Source: a bacterium (GTDB lineage Bacteria; AUK180). From it: 64,000 nucleotides of DNA. The notes beneath the pieces were generated by a model. That model was not told the origin of the DNA. It did not search any database and saw nothing but the letters and a program-made list of their open reading frames with translations. A program made the translations under genes and the position numbers. This document shows, piece after piece, positions 17,700-26,868 of this stretch (position 1 is the stretch's first letter; every line of letters starts with the position of its first letter). The stretch spans positions 1 to 64,000 of the forward strand of contig JAGLGN010000022.1 in the NCBI GenBank assembly GCA_023144005.1, written 5' to 3'.

Positions 17700-18836
17700 A
17701 TGATAAAAGTATTACATGTGGACCTTATATGCAAGGAACATAATTTTCGGGATCCTCAGGATTTTCTGGATAAGCGAGGCACTTCAGTTATGACCGCAAT
17801 GGCATCCCAAATGAATGCGTCCGGCAAATATGAAAATTCAGTCATTTCCCTCACTCGCAAGAAGAAAGGGTATTTCACGGATTATAATGGAATGGAATTC
17901 AGATTCTTTGAGGGCAAACCTTCTTTCCTGCCAAATAACAAATCAGTGAATTTCAAATTGTACAATAAGGAATTAGAAAAATTCACTCTTGATTTCAAGC
18001 CGGATATTTTGCATTTAAATCAAAGTGCGGGGAAGAATTTCTACAGGTACATTTCTTTTCTTCTTCAGAATAATTTTAAATATATCATACATTTCAGGGG
18101 TGGAAACCTTAACAGTTTTCCGAAGGTAAGGCGCAGGGCATTTGAAAGGTCGGCAGCGATTATATTAAATAATCAGGATCAGAAATCTAAGCTAATCAAA
18201 GTATTGCCGCAAATAGATCACCTCCTCAAGGTCGTACCCTTAGGCATAGATACCGAATATTTTACTCCTGATGCAAATCCAATAAACGATGAGATGATAT
18301 TCTGCTATACGGGAAGAATATATGCACATAAGGGCATTGAACAAGCCCTCGCCTTCTTGAGCTCGGTGAAAATGATGGGAGTTCAATTCAAATTTATTGT
18401 TGCAGGGCAATTTGAGACCAAAGAATATGAAAAGCATATCATGAGGAAAATTGAGACTCTTGAACTTCAGGAGCATATTACTTTTCTAGGATACCTGGTT
18501 GGAGATGATCTAAGAAGCATTTATCGAAAGTCAAGATTTCTCCTTTTTTTATCAAAGCACGAATCCTTTGGTAAAAGCGTCGTAGAAGCCATGGCATGTG
18601 GAGCGATCCCGATAGTGAAAAAAAACTCGTCGGGCCCCGAGGCAATAATAGATAACGGTAAATATGGCCATATTCTACCTGAAGATGAATCATTGTGGCC
18701 AGATTTTGTAAGAACAATCACTTTAGATAGTGAAAAATTTCGTGATAAGGTTGTCGCAAGATCGGCGAGCTATTCAAATATTGCATTTATTGACAGGATG
18801 AAGAGGATATACAATGAGATTGTGGCGAATAATTAA
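17700..18836 (+). CDS. GT4 glycosyltransferase
   Basis: A GT-B enzyme of 378 residues starting MIKVLHVDLICKEHN. It has an intact donor domain with IFCYTGRIYAHKGIEQALAFL, FIVAGQFE and LSKHESFGKSVVEAMACG (E-x7-E variant). The start at ATG 17700 is preceded by GGAAAGAGAG and lies one base after the truncated paralogue; an earlier in-frame start inside that gene is unnecessary. The sugar and acceptor are unknown. It overlaps the next (GNAT) gene by 23 nt. Confidence 0.83.
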   Translation: MIKVLHVDLICKEHNFRDPQDFLDKRGTSVMTAMASQMNASGKYENSVISLTRKKKGYFTDYNGMEFRFFEGKPSFLPNNKSVNFKLYNKELEKFTLDFKPDILHLNQSAGKNFYRYISFLLQNNFKYIIHFRGGNLNSFPKVRRRAFERSAAIILNNQDQKSKLIKVLPQIDHLLKVVPLGIDTEYFTPDANPINDEMIFCYTGRIYAHKGIEQALAFLSSVKMMGVQFKFIVAGQFETKEYEKHIMRKIETLELQEHITFLGYLVGDDLRSIYRKSRFLLFLSKHESFGKSVVEAMACGAIPIVKKNSSGPEAIIDNGKYGHILPEDESLWPDFVRTITLDSEKFRDKVVARSASYSNIAFIDRMKRIYNEIVANN

Positions 18837-19374
18837 GCTTTTTAGAAACAACTTCAGCTCTACAAAGTCCATTATATTTCGTTTTGAAGGTGCTATCTTC
18901 CAATCTCGCAAGGAAGAACTTTCCATTGTATTGACAAAGGATAAAAAGGAGTTAGAGAGAATACTAGATTTCAGGCCGCAGGGTACATATGAAAACATAA
19001 AGAAGTTGTATAATGCTGGTGAAAGCGTATATCTCGTTTTTTACAATGACTTATGCGTCCATCATAGTCTGGTCTTTCGTAATGATTCCGATGCGGAGGT
19101 GCAAAAAGAACATATCAACATACCCGCGCATACCGCATGGATACATTACTGCAATACGGCCGTTGGTCACCGCGGGAAAGGGATCTATCCCTATGTTATC
19201 AATTATATAGCAAAAGCATTAACAGACTCTGGCAATGGGATGGATAGGATTATTATTGATACGGAACAAAAAAATATCCCATCGCAAAAGGGGATTATCA
19301 AGGCGGGATTTAGGGAAATGGGAATGGTCAAAAGATCTGTATTTTTTGGCAAAGAGAAGATCAAAGGATGTTAA
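18814..19374 (+). CDS. GNAT family N-acetyltransferase
   Basis: The 186-residue protein has the acetyl-CoA-binding GNAT motif A (GHRGKGIYPYVINYI) and motif B (NIPSQKGIIKAGF). The first 30 residues are basic. The start overlaps the preceding glycosyltransferase by 23 nt with GAGG upstream. In this setting it may acetylate an amino sugar, for example the Fuc4N expected from rfbA-rfbB-wecE, but the sequence does not prove this. Confidence 0.75.
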   Translation: MRLWRIIKLFRNNFSSTKSIIFRFEGAIFQSRKEELSIVLTKDKKELERILDFRPQGTYENIKKLYNAGESVYLVFYNDLCVHHSLVFRNDSDAEVQKEHINIPAHTAWIHYCNTAVGHRGKGIYPYVINYIAKALTDSGNGMDRIIIDTEQKNIPSQKGIIKAGFREMGMVKRSVFFGKEKIKGC

Positions 19375-19375
19375 T

Positions 19376-20347
19376 ATGAATACAAGGTATCTTAAAGAAA
19401 ATGAATTTCCCATCTGGGATGAATTTGTAATTAAGAATGGAAATAATATATTCACAAGGACCTTATGGCAGGATATGCATTCGGAATCTCGTGGATACGA
19501 GCAGAAGATCGCTGTTGTAGAAAAAAAAGGTGTTATTATCGGGGGAATATCTTTTGTAACGGAGAATAAGCGCATCTTTCGGCCGAAATTAACACAGTTT
19601 GTCTCACCCGTAATATCTGAAAGAAAAGTGAATGATAATTATAAAAAAATAAAATGGCGCATGGAAATATTGAGATCCTTGCTGGAGTTTCTCAAGACGG
19701 ATTTCTCCGACATCACCTTTATTCTGCTTCCTGAAATTGACGATGTCAGGAGCTTTGTTTGGGATTATTGGACCGTAACTCCGGTATATGACCTCTTTCT
19801 AGACCTTGAAAACTATTCGGAAGACCGCCTAAGTCATAACCTGAGAAAGAATATTAAGAAATCAAGGGCACATGACCTTAAGTTCGTTAAGGATATTGAC
19901 AAATATCACGATGCCTACTATGAGATATTTACTGCTGCATACGGCAGGAAAGAGAAGGATATTCCGGTGAACGAGAAAGAATTCAGGTTTTTTATCACCT
20001 ATCTTCTGAAGCAGAAAGTTCTGGAATTAAGTCATGTGATATTTGAGGGGGAAATAATCGGGTTTCGGGGAAACCTGCTCTCAGGCGATCAGGTCTTTGA
20101 TTGGATCGGAGGCACTTCTCTAGAGCATTATGATCTCGGTTCTACCGCCTTTCTTCTGAATGAGCTCATTAATGAATATCGGGAGAGAGACTACGCCCGT
20201 TTTGTTTTCGGCGGTGCCAATACGCCAGGCATCTGGGATTTTAAGGCCCAATTTCAAGGGGAGTTAAACCATTATTTTCAGGCCAAATTATCCTTTGAGG
20301 CAAAAAAGGGCTTGTTGACGAGAGCGAAGAGAAAAATATTCGGATGA
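19376..20347 (+). CDS. FemAB-like / GNAT-fold acyl- or aminoacyltransferase
   Basis: The 323-residue protein resembles FemAB-like proteins found in exopolysaccharide clusters. The second half carries LSHNLRKNIKKSRAHDLKF, the usual RK-rich bridge, and FEGEIIGFRGNLLSGDQVFDW followed by GSTAFLLNELI as the GNAT-like core. FemAB relatives transfer amino acids or acyl groups to peptidoglycan or glycans. ATG 19376 follows AAAGGA and lies one base past the GNAT stop codon; the longer open frame from 19235 overlaps that gene and is rejected. It overlaps the deacetylase-like gene by 4 nt. Confidence 0.72.
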   Translation: MNTRYLKENEFPIWDEFVIKNGNNIFTRTLWQDMHSESRGYEQKIAVVEKKGVIIGGISFVTENKRIFRPKLTQFVSPVISERKVNDNYKKIKWRMEILRSLLEFLKTDFSDITFILLPEIDDVRSFVWDYWTVTPVYDLFLDLENYSEDRLSHNLRKNIKKSRAHDLKFVKDIDKYHDAYYEIFTAAYGRKEKDIPVNEKEFRFFITYLLKQKVLELSHVIFEGEIIGFRGNLLSGDQVFDWIGGTSLEHYDLGSTAFLLNELINEYRERDYARFVFGGANTPGIWDFKAQFQGELNHYFQAKLSFEAKKGLLTRAKRKIFG

Positions 20348-21663
20348 AGAAAAGGATCACCGTTTTTCTGAGCCTTGGTGAAAGATGGAATAGTCGGGGG
20401 GAATATGTGCTCAGGACCTTCGCTGATTACGCAGGCCTGATGCTGGATATTACTGATGATGAGGCAACCACGGATATTATTTGCGGAGATTCAGAACGGT
20501 CTTTGCTGAAGTTAAGCCATAAATTTGACCCATCAGAAATATTTTCAATAATTCCGCATTATTACAAGATGGGAGAGAAGGAGCTTCCGGTGTTTTATGG
20601 CGGCGATCCTGCGACCTATCTTATTGAGAACGCCTTTTTATTCCTTTCGGATATACAATCATACGCGATCAGGGAGCGTGATGACCATGACCGTATTTCA
20701 TATTCGGATTCTCTGCAGAAAAAATACGATATTCAGTATCCTATTGTGGAGGAATACTTTGACTTGTTTCTAGCAGCACTAAAGAAAAGTGGTGTGGTGG
20801 ATGAAGACCATATCACAAAGAAGGAAAGAATATTGAATTCCGGGATCAGAGGAACCCTTTCGCATGATATTGATATCGTCCGCAGATACCCGAAATTCCA
20901 TTCCGGTGCGATAAAATATTATTTAAAGAAGTTTTCAATAAAATGGGCCAAGGAGGTTTGTGGATATTTGCGTGAACGATATTTGATCTCGCCGGATATG
21001 CTTCACCGGATAGAGAAAGTTGAGAAGAAGCAAGGGATGTCATCTACCTTCTTTGTGATCCCGATTTCTACGCATAAAAAGGATAACAAACTTAATATGG
21101 GCATTATTATAGATGAAATACGAAAACTGAGCGATGATATGGAAATAGGCCTGCACTATCCATATGAAACCTTGTCGGACCCTGAAAAACATCTGAATTC
21201 TTCTATCTCTGAACTCAGCTCGGCTTCTTTAAAGGTAAGCGGCGCTCGAGCACATTATTTAAGGACGGATATCAAGGTATTAAGGGCACTGGAGCAGGCC
21301 GGAATTGAATATGATTCAAGCCTAGCTTTTGCACAAATGTCGGGATACAGGAACGGGGTCAGCTTCCCATTTAAGATGTATGATATTGAAAAGGAAGCTT
21401 CGATGAATATGTGGCAGATCCCCCTTACTTCGATGGACCAGTCGTTTATCGGTTATGGCGGCAGGACCCTGAAAGAATTCTTTTCAAATGAACTTGAATC
21501 GCCACCAACTGCATTTTCTCATATACTTGTCCATAACTATAATATTTTGAACACCAGAAGGAGCATAAATTTATACAAAGATTTTTTAGTGAATTTGAAA
21601 AAGAGTGGCAAATATGTTACTCTGACCGAGTATTTAAGTGAATGGAAAAGTGTAAGTGGATGA
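20344..21663 (+). CDS. polysaccharide deacetylase-like protein
   Basis: The 439-residue protein has an N-terminal domain of about 150 residues, then a carbohydrate esterase 4-like part. Catalytic signs are LSHDIDIVRRY (metal-binding aspartate of motif 1, about residue 178), MEIGLHYPYET (motif 2 histidine) and the LEQAGIEYDSSL strand. No signal peptide is visible, so it may act on a lipid-linked glycan in the cytoplasm. It starts in an ATGA overlap with the FemAB-like gene, so the acetyltransferase, FemAB-like protein and deacetylase form one translational block. Confidence 0.75.
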   Translation: MKKRITVFLSLGERWNSRGEYVLRTFADYAGLMLDITDDEATTDIICGDSERSLLKLSHKFDPSEIFSIIPHYYKMGEKELPVFYGGDPATYLIENAFLFLSDIQSYAIRERDDHDRISYSDSLQKKYDIQYPIVEEYFDLFLAALKKSGVVDEDHITKKERILNSGIRGTLSHDIDIVRRYPKFHSGAIKYYLKKFSIKWAKEVCGYLRERYLISPDMLHRIEKVEKKQGMSSTFFVIPISTHKKDNKLNMGIIIDEIRKLSDDMEIGLHYPYETLSDPEKHLNSSISELSSASLKVSGARAHYLRTDIKVLRALEQAGIEYDSSLAFAQMSGYRNGVSFPFKMYDIEKEASMNMWQIPLTSMDQSFIGYGGRTLKEFFSNELESPPTAFSHILVHNYNILNTRRSINLYKDFLVNLKKSGKYVTLTEYLSEWKSVSG

Positions 21664-21724
21664 TAACTATTGTGCACTTGGATTAATAACAATTATTTTG
21701 TAAGGTGTATTTAAACATTAGTAA

Positions 21725-23137
21725 ATGAAGAATTTTAAAAATAAATTTATTGCTTCTCTTGCGAGTTCATATATTATTCAATTTTCAATAATGGGAATTA
21801 GCTTTATTTCTCAGATGGTTATTGCAAGGGTATTGGCAAATTCCGATTTTGGACTTTTTGCAATGGCTGCCTTTGCAAATCTTATCTTGGCAAATATAGT
21901 TAATCTCGGCTTCGGAAAACATTTAATAAGAACTGATTATGAAAAATGGGGAAATGCGATTCTCTTGCAATTTATTGCAATGGGCGTTATCGTTACTCTA
22001 TTTCAAGTATATCCTCAAGTAATTAGTTTTTACAGCAGCGATATCGTCGTAATAATGAAGATATACTCCTTAAATTTGATTTTTTTAACTATATCTTCGA
22101 TTTTTAATACTTACCTATTGAAAGAATTGAAAATTCAGAAGATGATCATTCCCCAGATAATATCAACGATTATCTATGTGATATCCGTTATCTATCTAGG
22201 ATTTCATCATTATGGGGTCTGGGCAATAATCTATGCAACAATGATTAGTGAAATCTTCAAATCGCTTTACCTTTCTGTAGTTTGTGGAAAAGAATTGTTT
22301 TCAAGATTTAAATTCACTTTTGAATACAGCTTCGAGTTGTTGAACGGTGCATTCTATCTTTTTCTAATTTTGTTAGTAGGGAATTTCTACAATCAGATCC
22401 ATAATGCCCTTTTAGGTAAGTTTCTAACTCCCGCTTTTGTGGGAATGTTTTATCTTGCGTATAGATTTGTTCTCTTGCCTGAGAAAATTATATCAAAAGC
22501 CTTTCGCCAGGTGCTCTACCCAGCCTATGCTGAAAATGTCAATAATAAGGAAAGAGTTCAAAAGATTATTAAATTCTCGACACTTACAGTTGTGGCGATT
22601 GAAGTATTTATTTATGTTTTGATGTTTATTTATGCGGACTTGATCATTAAAATAGTTTACGGAAACAGTCATCTTGATATAGTACCGCTTTTTAGATTTA
22701 TCTGTTTCTTACCGATTATTTTTCCATTCGGCAAATTCTCAGAGGCATTAATTATAAGCCACAGATATGAAAAATGGGGGTTTTGGGGATTACTATTTGT
22801 AATCGCGGTAAGCATCTTATTAGGCAGTGTTCTGATTCCCATCTATAAGAATTATGGAATGGGACTGGTAAAATATATTATTGCATTTATCTCGCTACTG
22901 CCAATTATCATCACAGTTTTTAAGATTAAGATTAAGTTATTTTATAAAGAATACTTCCTTGTGTATCTTCCATTATTAGCACTGTTCGCGACAATATTTG
23001 ATTTGAAAGTGAGATTGTACCTTTTATTCTTCATAGGAATTTACTTTCTAGTAATTTTCTATTTTGAATATAAGTACATTTTTAGTCGTTATGTTTCACT
23101 TAGAAAACTAGTTCGAAAAAGACAGGCAAAGAAATGA
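21725..23137 (+). CDS. oligosaccharide flippase (Wzx-like, MATE/MVF superfamily)
   Basis: The 470-residue protein has 12-14 hydrophobic segments and the Wzx-type start (IQFSIMGISFISQMVIARVL, then SDFGLFAMAAFANLI). The middle has LAYRFVLLPEKIISKAFRQVLYPAYAE, common in the lipopolysaccharide biosynthesis subgroup. Such proteins move lipid-linked glycan units to the periplasmic face. The gene is visibly more AT-rich than the housekeeping genes. Its 3' end overlaps the asparagine-synthetase-like gene by 4 nt. No convincing promoter was found in the 61 nt before it. Confidence 0.85.
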   Translation: MKNFKNKFIASLASSYIIQFSIMGISFISQMVIARVLANSDFGLFAMAAFANLILANIVNLGFGKHLIRTDYEKWGNAILLQFIAMGVIVTLFQVYPQVISFYSSDIVVIMKIYSLNLIFLTISSIFNTYLLKELKIQKMIIPQIISTIIYVISVIYLGFHHYGVWAIIYATMISEIFKSLYLSVVCGKELFSRFKFTFEYSFELLNGAFYLFLILLVGNFYNQIHNALLGKFLTPAFVGMFYLAYRFVLLPEKIISKAFRQVLYPAYAENVNNKERVQKIIKFSTLTVVAIEVFIYVLMFIYADLIIKIVYGNSHLDIVPLFRFICFLPIIFPFGKFSEALIISHRYEKWGFWGLLFVIAVSILLGSVLIPIYKNYGMGLVKYIIAFISLLPIIITVFKIKIKLFYKEYFLVYLPLLALFATIFDLKVRLYLLFFIGIYFLVIFYFEYKYIFSRYVSLRKLVRKRQAKK

Positions 23138-24930
23138 AGAAATTTGTTGGTATTGTTAATTTAGAAAAGGGAATTGATCAAAAAGATAAAAAATCACTGA
23201 TAAATATGATTTCAACGAGCGGGACGACTATTTCGTCAAATGAAATAATTGAGATTGATCATAAGCTACTGTTGTATTTTCCAGGGAATGATATTGTATG
23301 TCAGAATGATGAAAATAGTACTACTATCGGACTATATGATAAATCCGCAAATGGAGAAAGACATTTTGGATCAGTTAAGGGAAATCAAGAATTTACGCAG
23401 AAAATATCTCAATTAAAAAATGGTTTCGCACTATGTTATTGGGATAAGAATAATGAAACTTTCACTTTGGCGAGAGATCACAACGGATTGGAAAGTGTGT
23501 ACTATTTACATCTGGGCAACTGTCTCATATTTTCGAACAAACCTGGAATTATTGCGGGCTTTTATAAGTATTCCAAAAGATTGAATCTTGAAGCTCTGGA
23601 TTGCTATATTTCCGCGGAATTGAATTACTTTGAAGAAACCTTTTTTAGAGATATTTATCGGCTGTTTCCTGGAAATTACTTATTCTTTAACAAAGGAAGT
23701 ATTGAAATCAAAAAATACTGGCAATTGAACTTCAATAAAAATGACTTATTAACCGAGAGTGATTCTGTGAATTTATTGGAAAGTGGCATATTATCAGTAT
23801 TAAAAAAGAATATAGGATTGAATAAAAGTGAAAAAGCACTTTTGTTAAGCGCGGGTTTAGATTCGAATTACCTGCTTGGTTTATTTTCTGAAATCAAACA
23901 AAAAACGATACCTACCATAACGGGAGGTTATTCAGGCAAATTTGAATTTGATGAAATAGATAGGAGTCAAAAATCAGCAAAACATTTCGGAAGTGAACAT
24001 ACTTCAGTAAAAATAGGAATAGATGAATTCAAGGATCTTGTCTTCGGCAAATATGTTAGCCTAATGGATGAGCCAAATGCAAATGTTTCTAATATTACTC
24101 TTTATTACATTTTAAAAAAGGCAAAAGAGAGATATAATTTGTTAATAAGTGGGATCGGGGCGGACGCACTTTTCTATAGCAGCCCAAATGACTTTCTTTT
24201 TTATAAGCTACATAATATTTTTGAAATACTGGAAATATCAGGATTAGGCAGTCTTTTTGAGTTGATTAAGGAAAAGTTATGTCATAATTATCATTTTGAC
24301 TTTCGAATGAAAAATATCTTTTCTACAAGAGCTAGCTTTATAAGGGGAATAAGAACGAAACGAGAATTCCAGTATTATTCAAAATTTAGAATTTATAATG
24401 AAAAAATGCAAACGGCAAGAAAAAGGAGCCAAACCCTTTTCAAGGAATTGACAAGAAGTTATATGAATGAATTAGGTAAAAGCTATGATATTTCAGATTT
24501 AATAACTTATCTTGACTATAAAATGGTTGTCCAAAGGAATTTTATTGATTCTACAAGTCAGATCGCTGATGAATTTAATATAACAGTATTACATCCGTAT
24601 ATTGACCCGCAATTGTTAGAAAAGTACTCTACTATTCCAGAAAAAATCAAGTTCAAGCCCGGGCAACCGAAATATTTAGAGAGAATGATGGCAAAACGAA
24701 AACTTCCTGAATGGATTTTTGATACTCCGAAAATTCCTTTTAAAGTCCCGCATATGGAATGGATCTCAACATATTTGAAGGAAGATATGTTGGAAGTAAT
24801 CCGAAACGGGATAATTATGAAAGAAATTATTAATTCCAAAGGATTTGAAAAATATTTGAACTATTCAAATTCAATGTTATTGATATGGAGGCTATATATT
24901 TTAGAAAAATGGCTTCGTTTGTATTTCTAA
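23134..24930 (+). CDS. asparagine synthetase-like amidotransferase without the glutaminase cysteine
   Basis: The 598-residue protein has the two AsnB domains in order. The glutaminase-like half ends with FALCYWDKNNETFTLARDHN, and the synthetase half has the ATP pyrophosphatase loop LLLSAGLDSNYLL (about 233-245) and ISGIGADALF. The N-terminus reads MKKFVGIVN instead of MCGIxG: the nucleophilic Cys2 is valine, so glutamine hydrolysis is unlikely and ammonia may be used. Relatives in O-antigen loci (WbpS type) amidate uronic acids. ATGA overlap with the flippase gene suggests a joint role. Very AT-rich. Confidence 0.82.
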   Translation: MKKFVGIVNLEKGIDQKDKKSLINMISTSGTTISSNEIIEIDHKLLLYFPGNDIVCQNDENSTTIGLYDKSANGERHFGSVKGNQEFTQKISQLKNGFALCYWDKNNETFTLARDHNGLESVYYLHLGNCLIFSNKPGIIAGFYKYSKRLNLEALDCYISAELNYFEETFFRDIYRLFPGNYLFFNKGSIEIKKYWQLNFNKNDLLTESDSVNLLESGILSVLKKNIGLNKSEKALLLSAGLDSNYLLGLFSEIKQKTIPTITGGYSGKFEFDEIDRSQKSAKHFGSEHTSVKIGIDEFKDLVFGKYVSLMDEPNANVSNITLYYILKKAKERYNLLISGIGADALFYSSPNDFLFYKLHNIFEILEISGLGSLFELIKEKLCHNYHFDFRMKNIFSTRASFIRGIRTKREFQYYSKFRIYNEKMQTARKRSQTLFKELTRSYMNELGKSYDISDLITYLDYKMVVQRNFIDSTSQIADEFNITVLHPYIDPQLLEKYSTIPEKIKFKPGQPKYLERMMAKRKLPEWIFDTPKIPFKVPHMEWISTYLKEDMLEVIRNGIIMKEIINSKGFEKYLNYSNSMLLIWRLYILEKWLRLYF

Positions 24931-24947
24931 ATTGAAATGAGTATAAT
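24919..24947 (+). promoter_or_regulatory. leaderless-type promoter
   Basis: TTGTAT (24919-24924), 17 bp spacer, TATAAT (24942-24947), then 5 nt to an ATG at 24953. It lies across the end of the preceding gene. Confidence 0.55.
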
Positions 24948-24952
24948 GAAAC

Positions 24953-25078
24953 ATGAGTAATTTAAAAAGTAGTTTTCAGTTATTACCTCCACCAATTATT
25001 TACTTTGAAGTAGCGGCATTCTTCAAAAATGAATTTTGTTCAGGCAATATATTTCTTTATCAAAGAATAAATACCTGA
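24953..25078 (+). CDS. possible small leaderless gene or leader peptide (41 aa)
   Basis: A 41-codon frame begins 5 nt after a TATAAT box, in the same geometry as the leaderless genes of this window, and ends 8 nt before the start of the large membrane protein. The product is MSNLKSSFQLL followed by PPPIIYFEVAAFF and a short polar tail; no family is recognised. It may be a small protein, a leader peptide coupling translation to the next gene, or a relic. Confidence 0.4.
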   Translation: MSNLKSSFQLLPPPIIYFEVAAFFKNEFCSGNIFLYQRINT

Positions 25079-25086
25079 GAGAAAAT

Positions 25087-26817
25087 ATGAAAAGTAAAAT
25101 TTATGAGAGGGAAGGATTTGTTCTAATTACAATGTTTATTTACACGAACTTATTTTTATTGCTAAACGGCTATTATTTCGGCATTTACGATCATTCGATA
25201 ATGCTTCCCTTTATCTATAAATTTGGTAATCCCGACCTTTTCCCAGGGGACCTTTTGGCTTCCACTTATAAAAATACCTATACAATTTATGTTCCTATGA
25301 TGAGTATATTAATAAAGTATTTCAATACGCAAGCGGTATTTTTTATTCTTCATTATATTTCCATGTTCTTCACTTTTCTGGGGATCTTCAAAATCTCTGA
25401 AAAATTGTTTAATTCAGTTGCGGGCTTTTTCTCTTTGATCCTGATATTCTCGGGGCTGAAATTCTATATAGGCGGCTCACCTATATTTACAAATATGCTT
25501 GCTCAGTACAATATAGCTCTGCCGCTTGTACTGTTCGGCCTTTTGTATTTTTTCAAAGAGAAAAAAATAATCGCCTTTATTCTATTTGGCGTAGCATTTA
25601 ATTTCCATGCAATGCTGACATTCTATACCTTTGTTGGAATTGGACTTTATTATCTTTCCATGATCAAAAAGCTACGATTCAAACAAGACATATTACCGAT
25701 TCTGATTTTTATTATGATCTCTCTTCCCACTCTGATATGGATACTATCTGATATGAAAACGGGTTCTCACCAGGAATGGGTAGAGATATTGAGAGCAGTT
25801 CAATCACACCATGTCTTCCCCTTTTCCTTTCCTTTGAAAACATATTTGGGCTTTTTAATAGTGGTATTTATTGGATTATTCTTGAATAAATACGATATGA
25901 AAAGGAATGACCACAAGCTGATTCTGTGTATATACGGAGGAATGTTTATTCTATTTGTCTTCGGTACTGTCTTTACTGAAATGTTTCCGGTTGGCTTTTT
26001 TATCAAAGGGCAGATGTTTCGTTCATGTAAAATCCCAATAATATTCACATTCATTTTTCTTGCCGGATATATACAAACTCAGTTTAAATCTTCTTTCAAG
26101 GGTAAATTCCTCTATGTTATTGCAACTCTATTTCTCCTTCTTAATATGTACTTGGCTTTTTTCCTGACACTTTTAGCGAGTTTGATCTCTAAAAAGATGA
26201 ATAGGGAACTAATACTACCTGTTTCGGGGTTTTTCTTCATTTTTTCTGTTCTGGCAATATCATTTGACAATATTTTTGATGTGGGAGTGAAACTGAGTCT
26301 TGTAGTCCTTTCCGCTTCAATTGTCTATAGTGTAATCAAGAATAAAAGAATTAAAAGTGTCATTGTAATATGCCTTTTTGGACTATTTCTGCTTTATATA
26401 TTTATTCCGAGATTCCTGAAAATCGGCCAAATTAAATTCGAACACATTAAAGCGGCAGGATTGTGGGCGAGAGAGAATACTTCCCAACAGGCAAAGTTTT
26501 TTATTGATCCCGGCCTATATAATTTCCGTTCATGGTCAAAAAGAAGCGTTTATGTAACATGGTCAGAAGGAACAAGAGGTCTCTTTAACGTTGAATATTG
26601 TTTCAACTGGTGGTCAAGAGTGAAAAAGTTGAAAGTTGTTAAGCGGGCGGATCTGAAAGATTTTTCAAAAACAATAGATTTAGAAATGCTTGAAAATGTG
26701 AAGAATGAATACGATTTCAAGTATGTTGTTGCGCAGAAAGATATATTTCTGAATCTACCTGTGATGTATGAGAACAAAGAATTGACTATCTATGAATATA
26801 TTGGAGCAGGGATATAA
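25087..26817 (+). CDS. large polytopic membrane protein, GT-C-like, unassigned
   Basis: The 576-residue protein has about eleven hydrophobic helices up to residue 450, then a soluble extracytoplasmic tail of about 130 residues. An early loop (NGYYFGIYDHSIMLPFI, then NPDLFPGDLL) resembles the acidic first loop of GT-C transferases. The tail has FFIDPGLYNFRSWSKRSVYV. I cannot name the family with certainty. A polyprenyl-phosphate-sugar synthase-like GT2 gene follows 51 nt later. ATG 25087 follows GAGAG; an open frame from TTG 25036 overlaps the small upstream gene. Confidence 0.65.
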   Translation: MKSKIYEREGFVLITMFIYTNLFLLLNGYYFGIYDHSIMLPFIYKFGNPDLFPGDLLASTYKNTYTIYVPMMSILIKYFNTQAVFFILHYISMFFTFLGIFKISEKLFNSVAGFFSLILIFSGLKFYIGGSPIFTNMLAQYNIALPLVLFGLLYFFKEKKIIAFILFGVAFNFHAMLTFYTFVGIGLYYLSMIKKLRFKQDILPILIFIMISLPTLIWILSDMKTGSHQEWVEILRAVQSHHVFPFSFPLKTYLGFLIVVFIGLFLNKYDMKRNDHKLILCIYGGMFILFVFGTVFTEMFPVGFFIKGQMFRSCKIPIIFTFIFLAGYIQTQFKSSFKGKFLYVIATLFLLLNMYLAFFLTLLASLISKKMNRELILPVSGFFFIFSVLAISFDNIFDVGVKLSLVVLSASIVYSVIKNKRIKSVIVICLFGLFLLYIFIPRFLKIGQIKFEHIKAAGLWARENTSQQAKFFIDPGLYNFRSWSKRSVYVTWSEGTRGLFNVEYCFNWWSRVKKLKVVKRADLKDFSKTIDLEMLENVKNEYDFKYVVAQKDIFLNLPVMYENKELTIYEYIGAGI

Positions 26818-26833
26818 ATACAGCCTGCAAGAT

Positions 26834-26862
26834 TTGTATTATTAAATCAAAAAATGTATAAT
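26834..26862 (+). promoter_or_regulatory. leaderless-type promoter overlapping a false ATG
   Basis: TTGTAT (26834-26839), 17 bp spacer ending TG, TATAAT (26857-26862), then 6 nt to GTG at 26869. The ATG at 26854 lies inside the promoter and would not be transcribed. Confidence 0.6.
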
Positions 26863-26868
26863 AACGCC

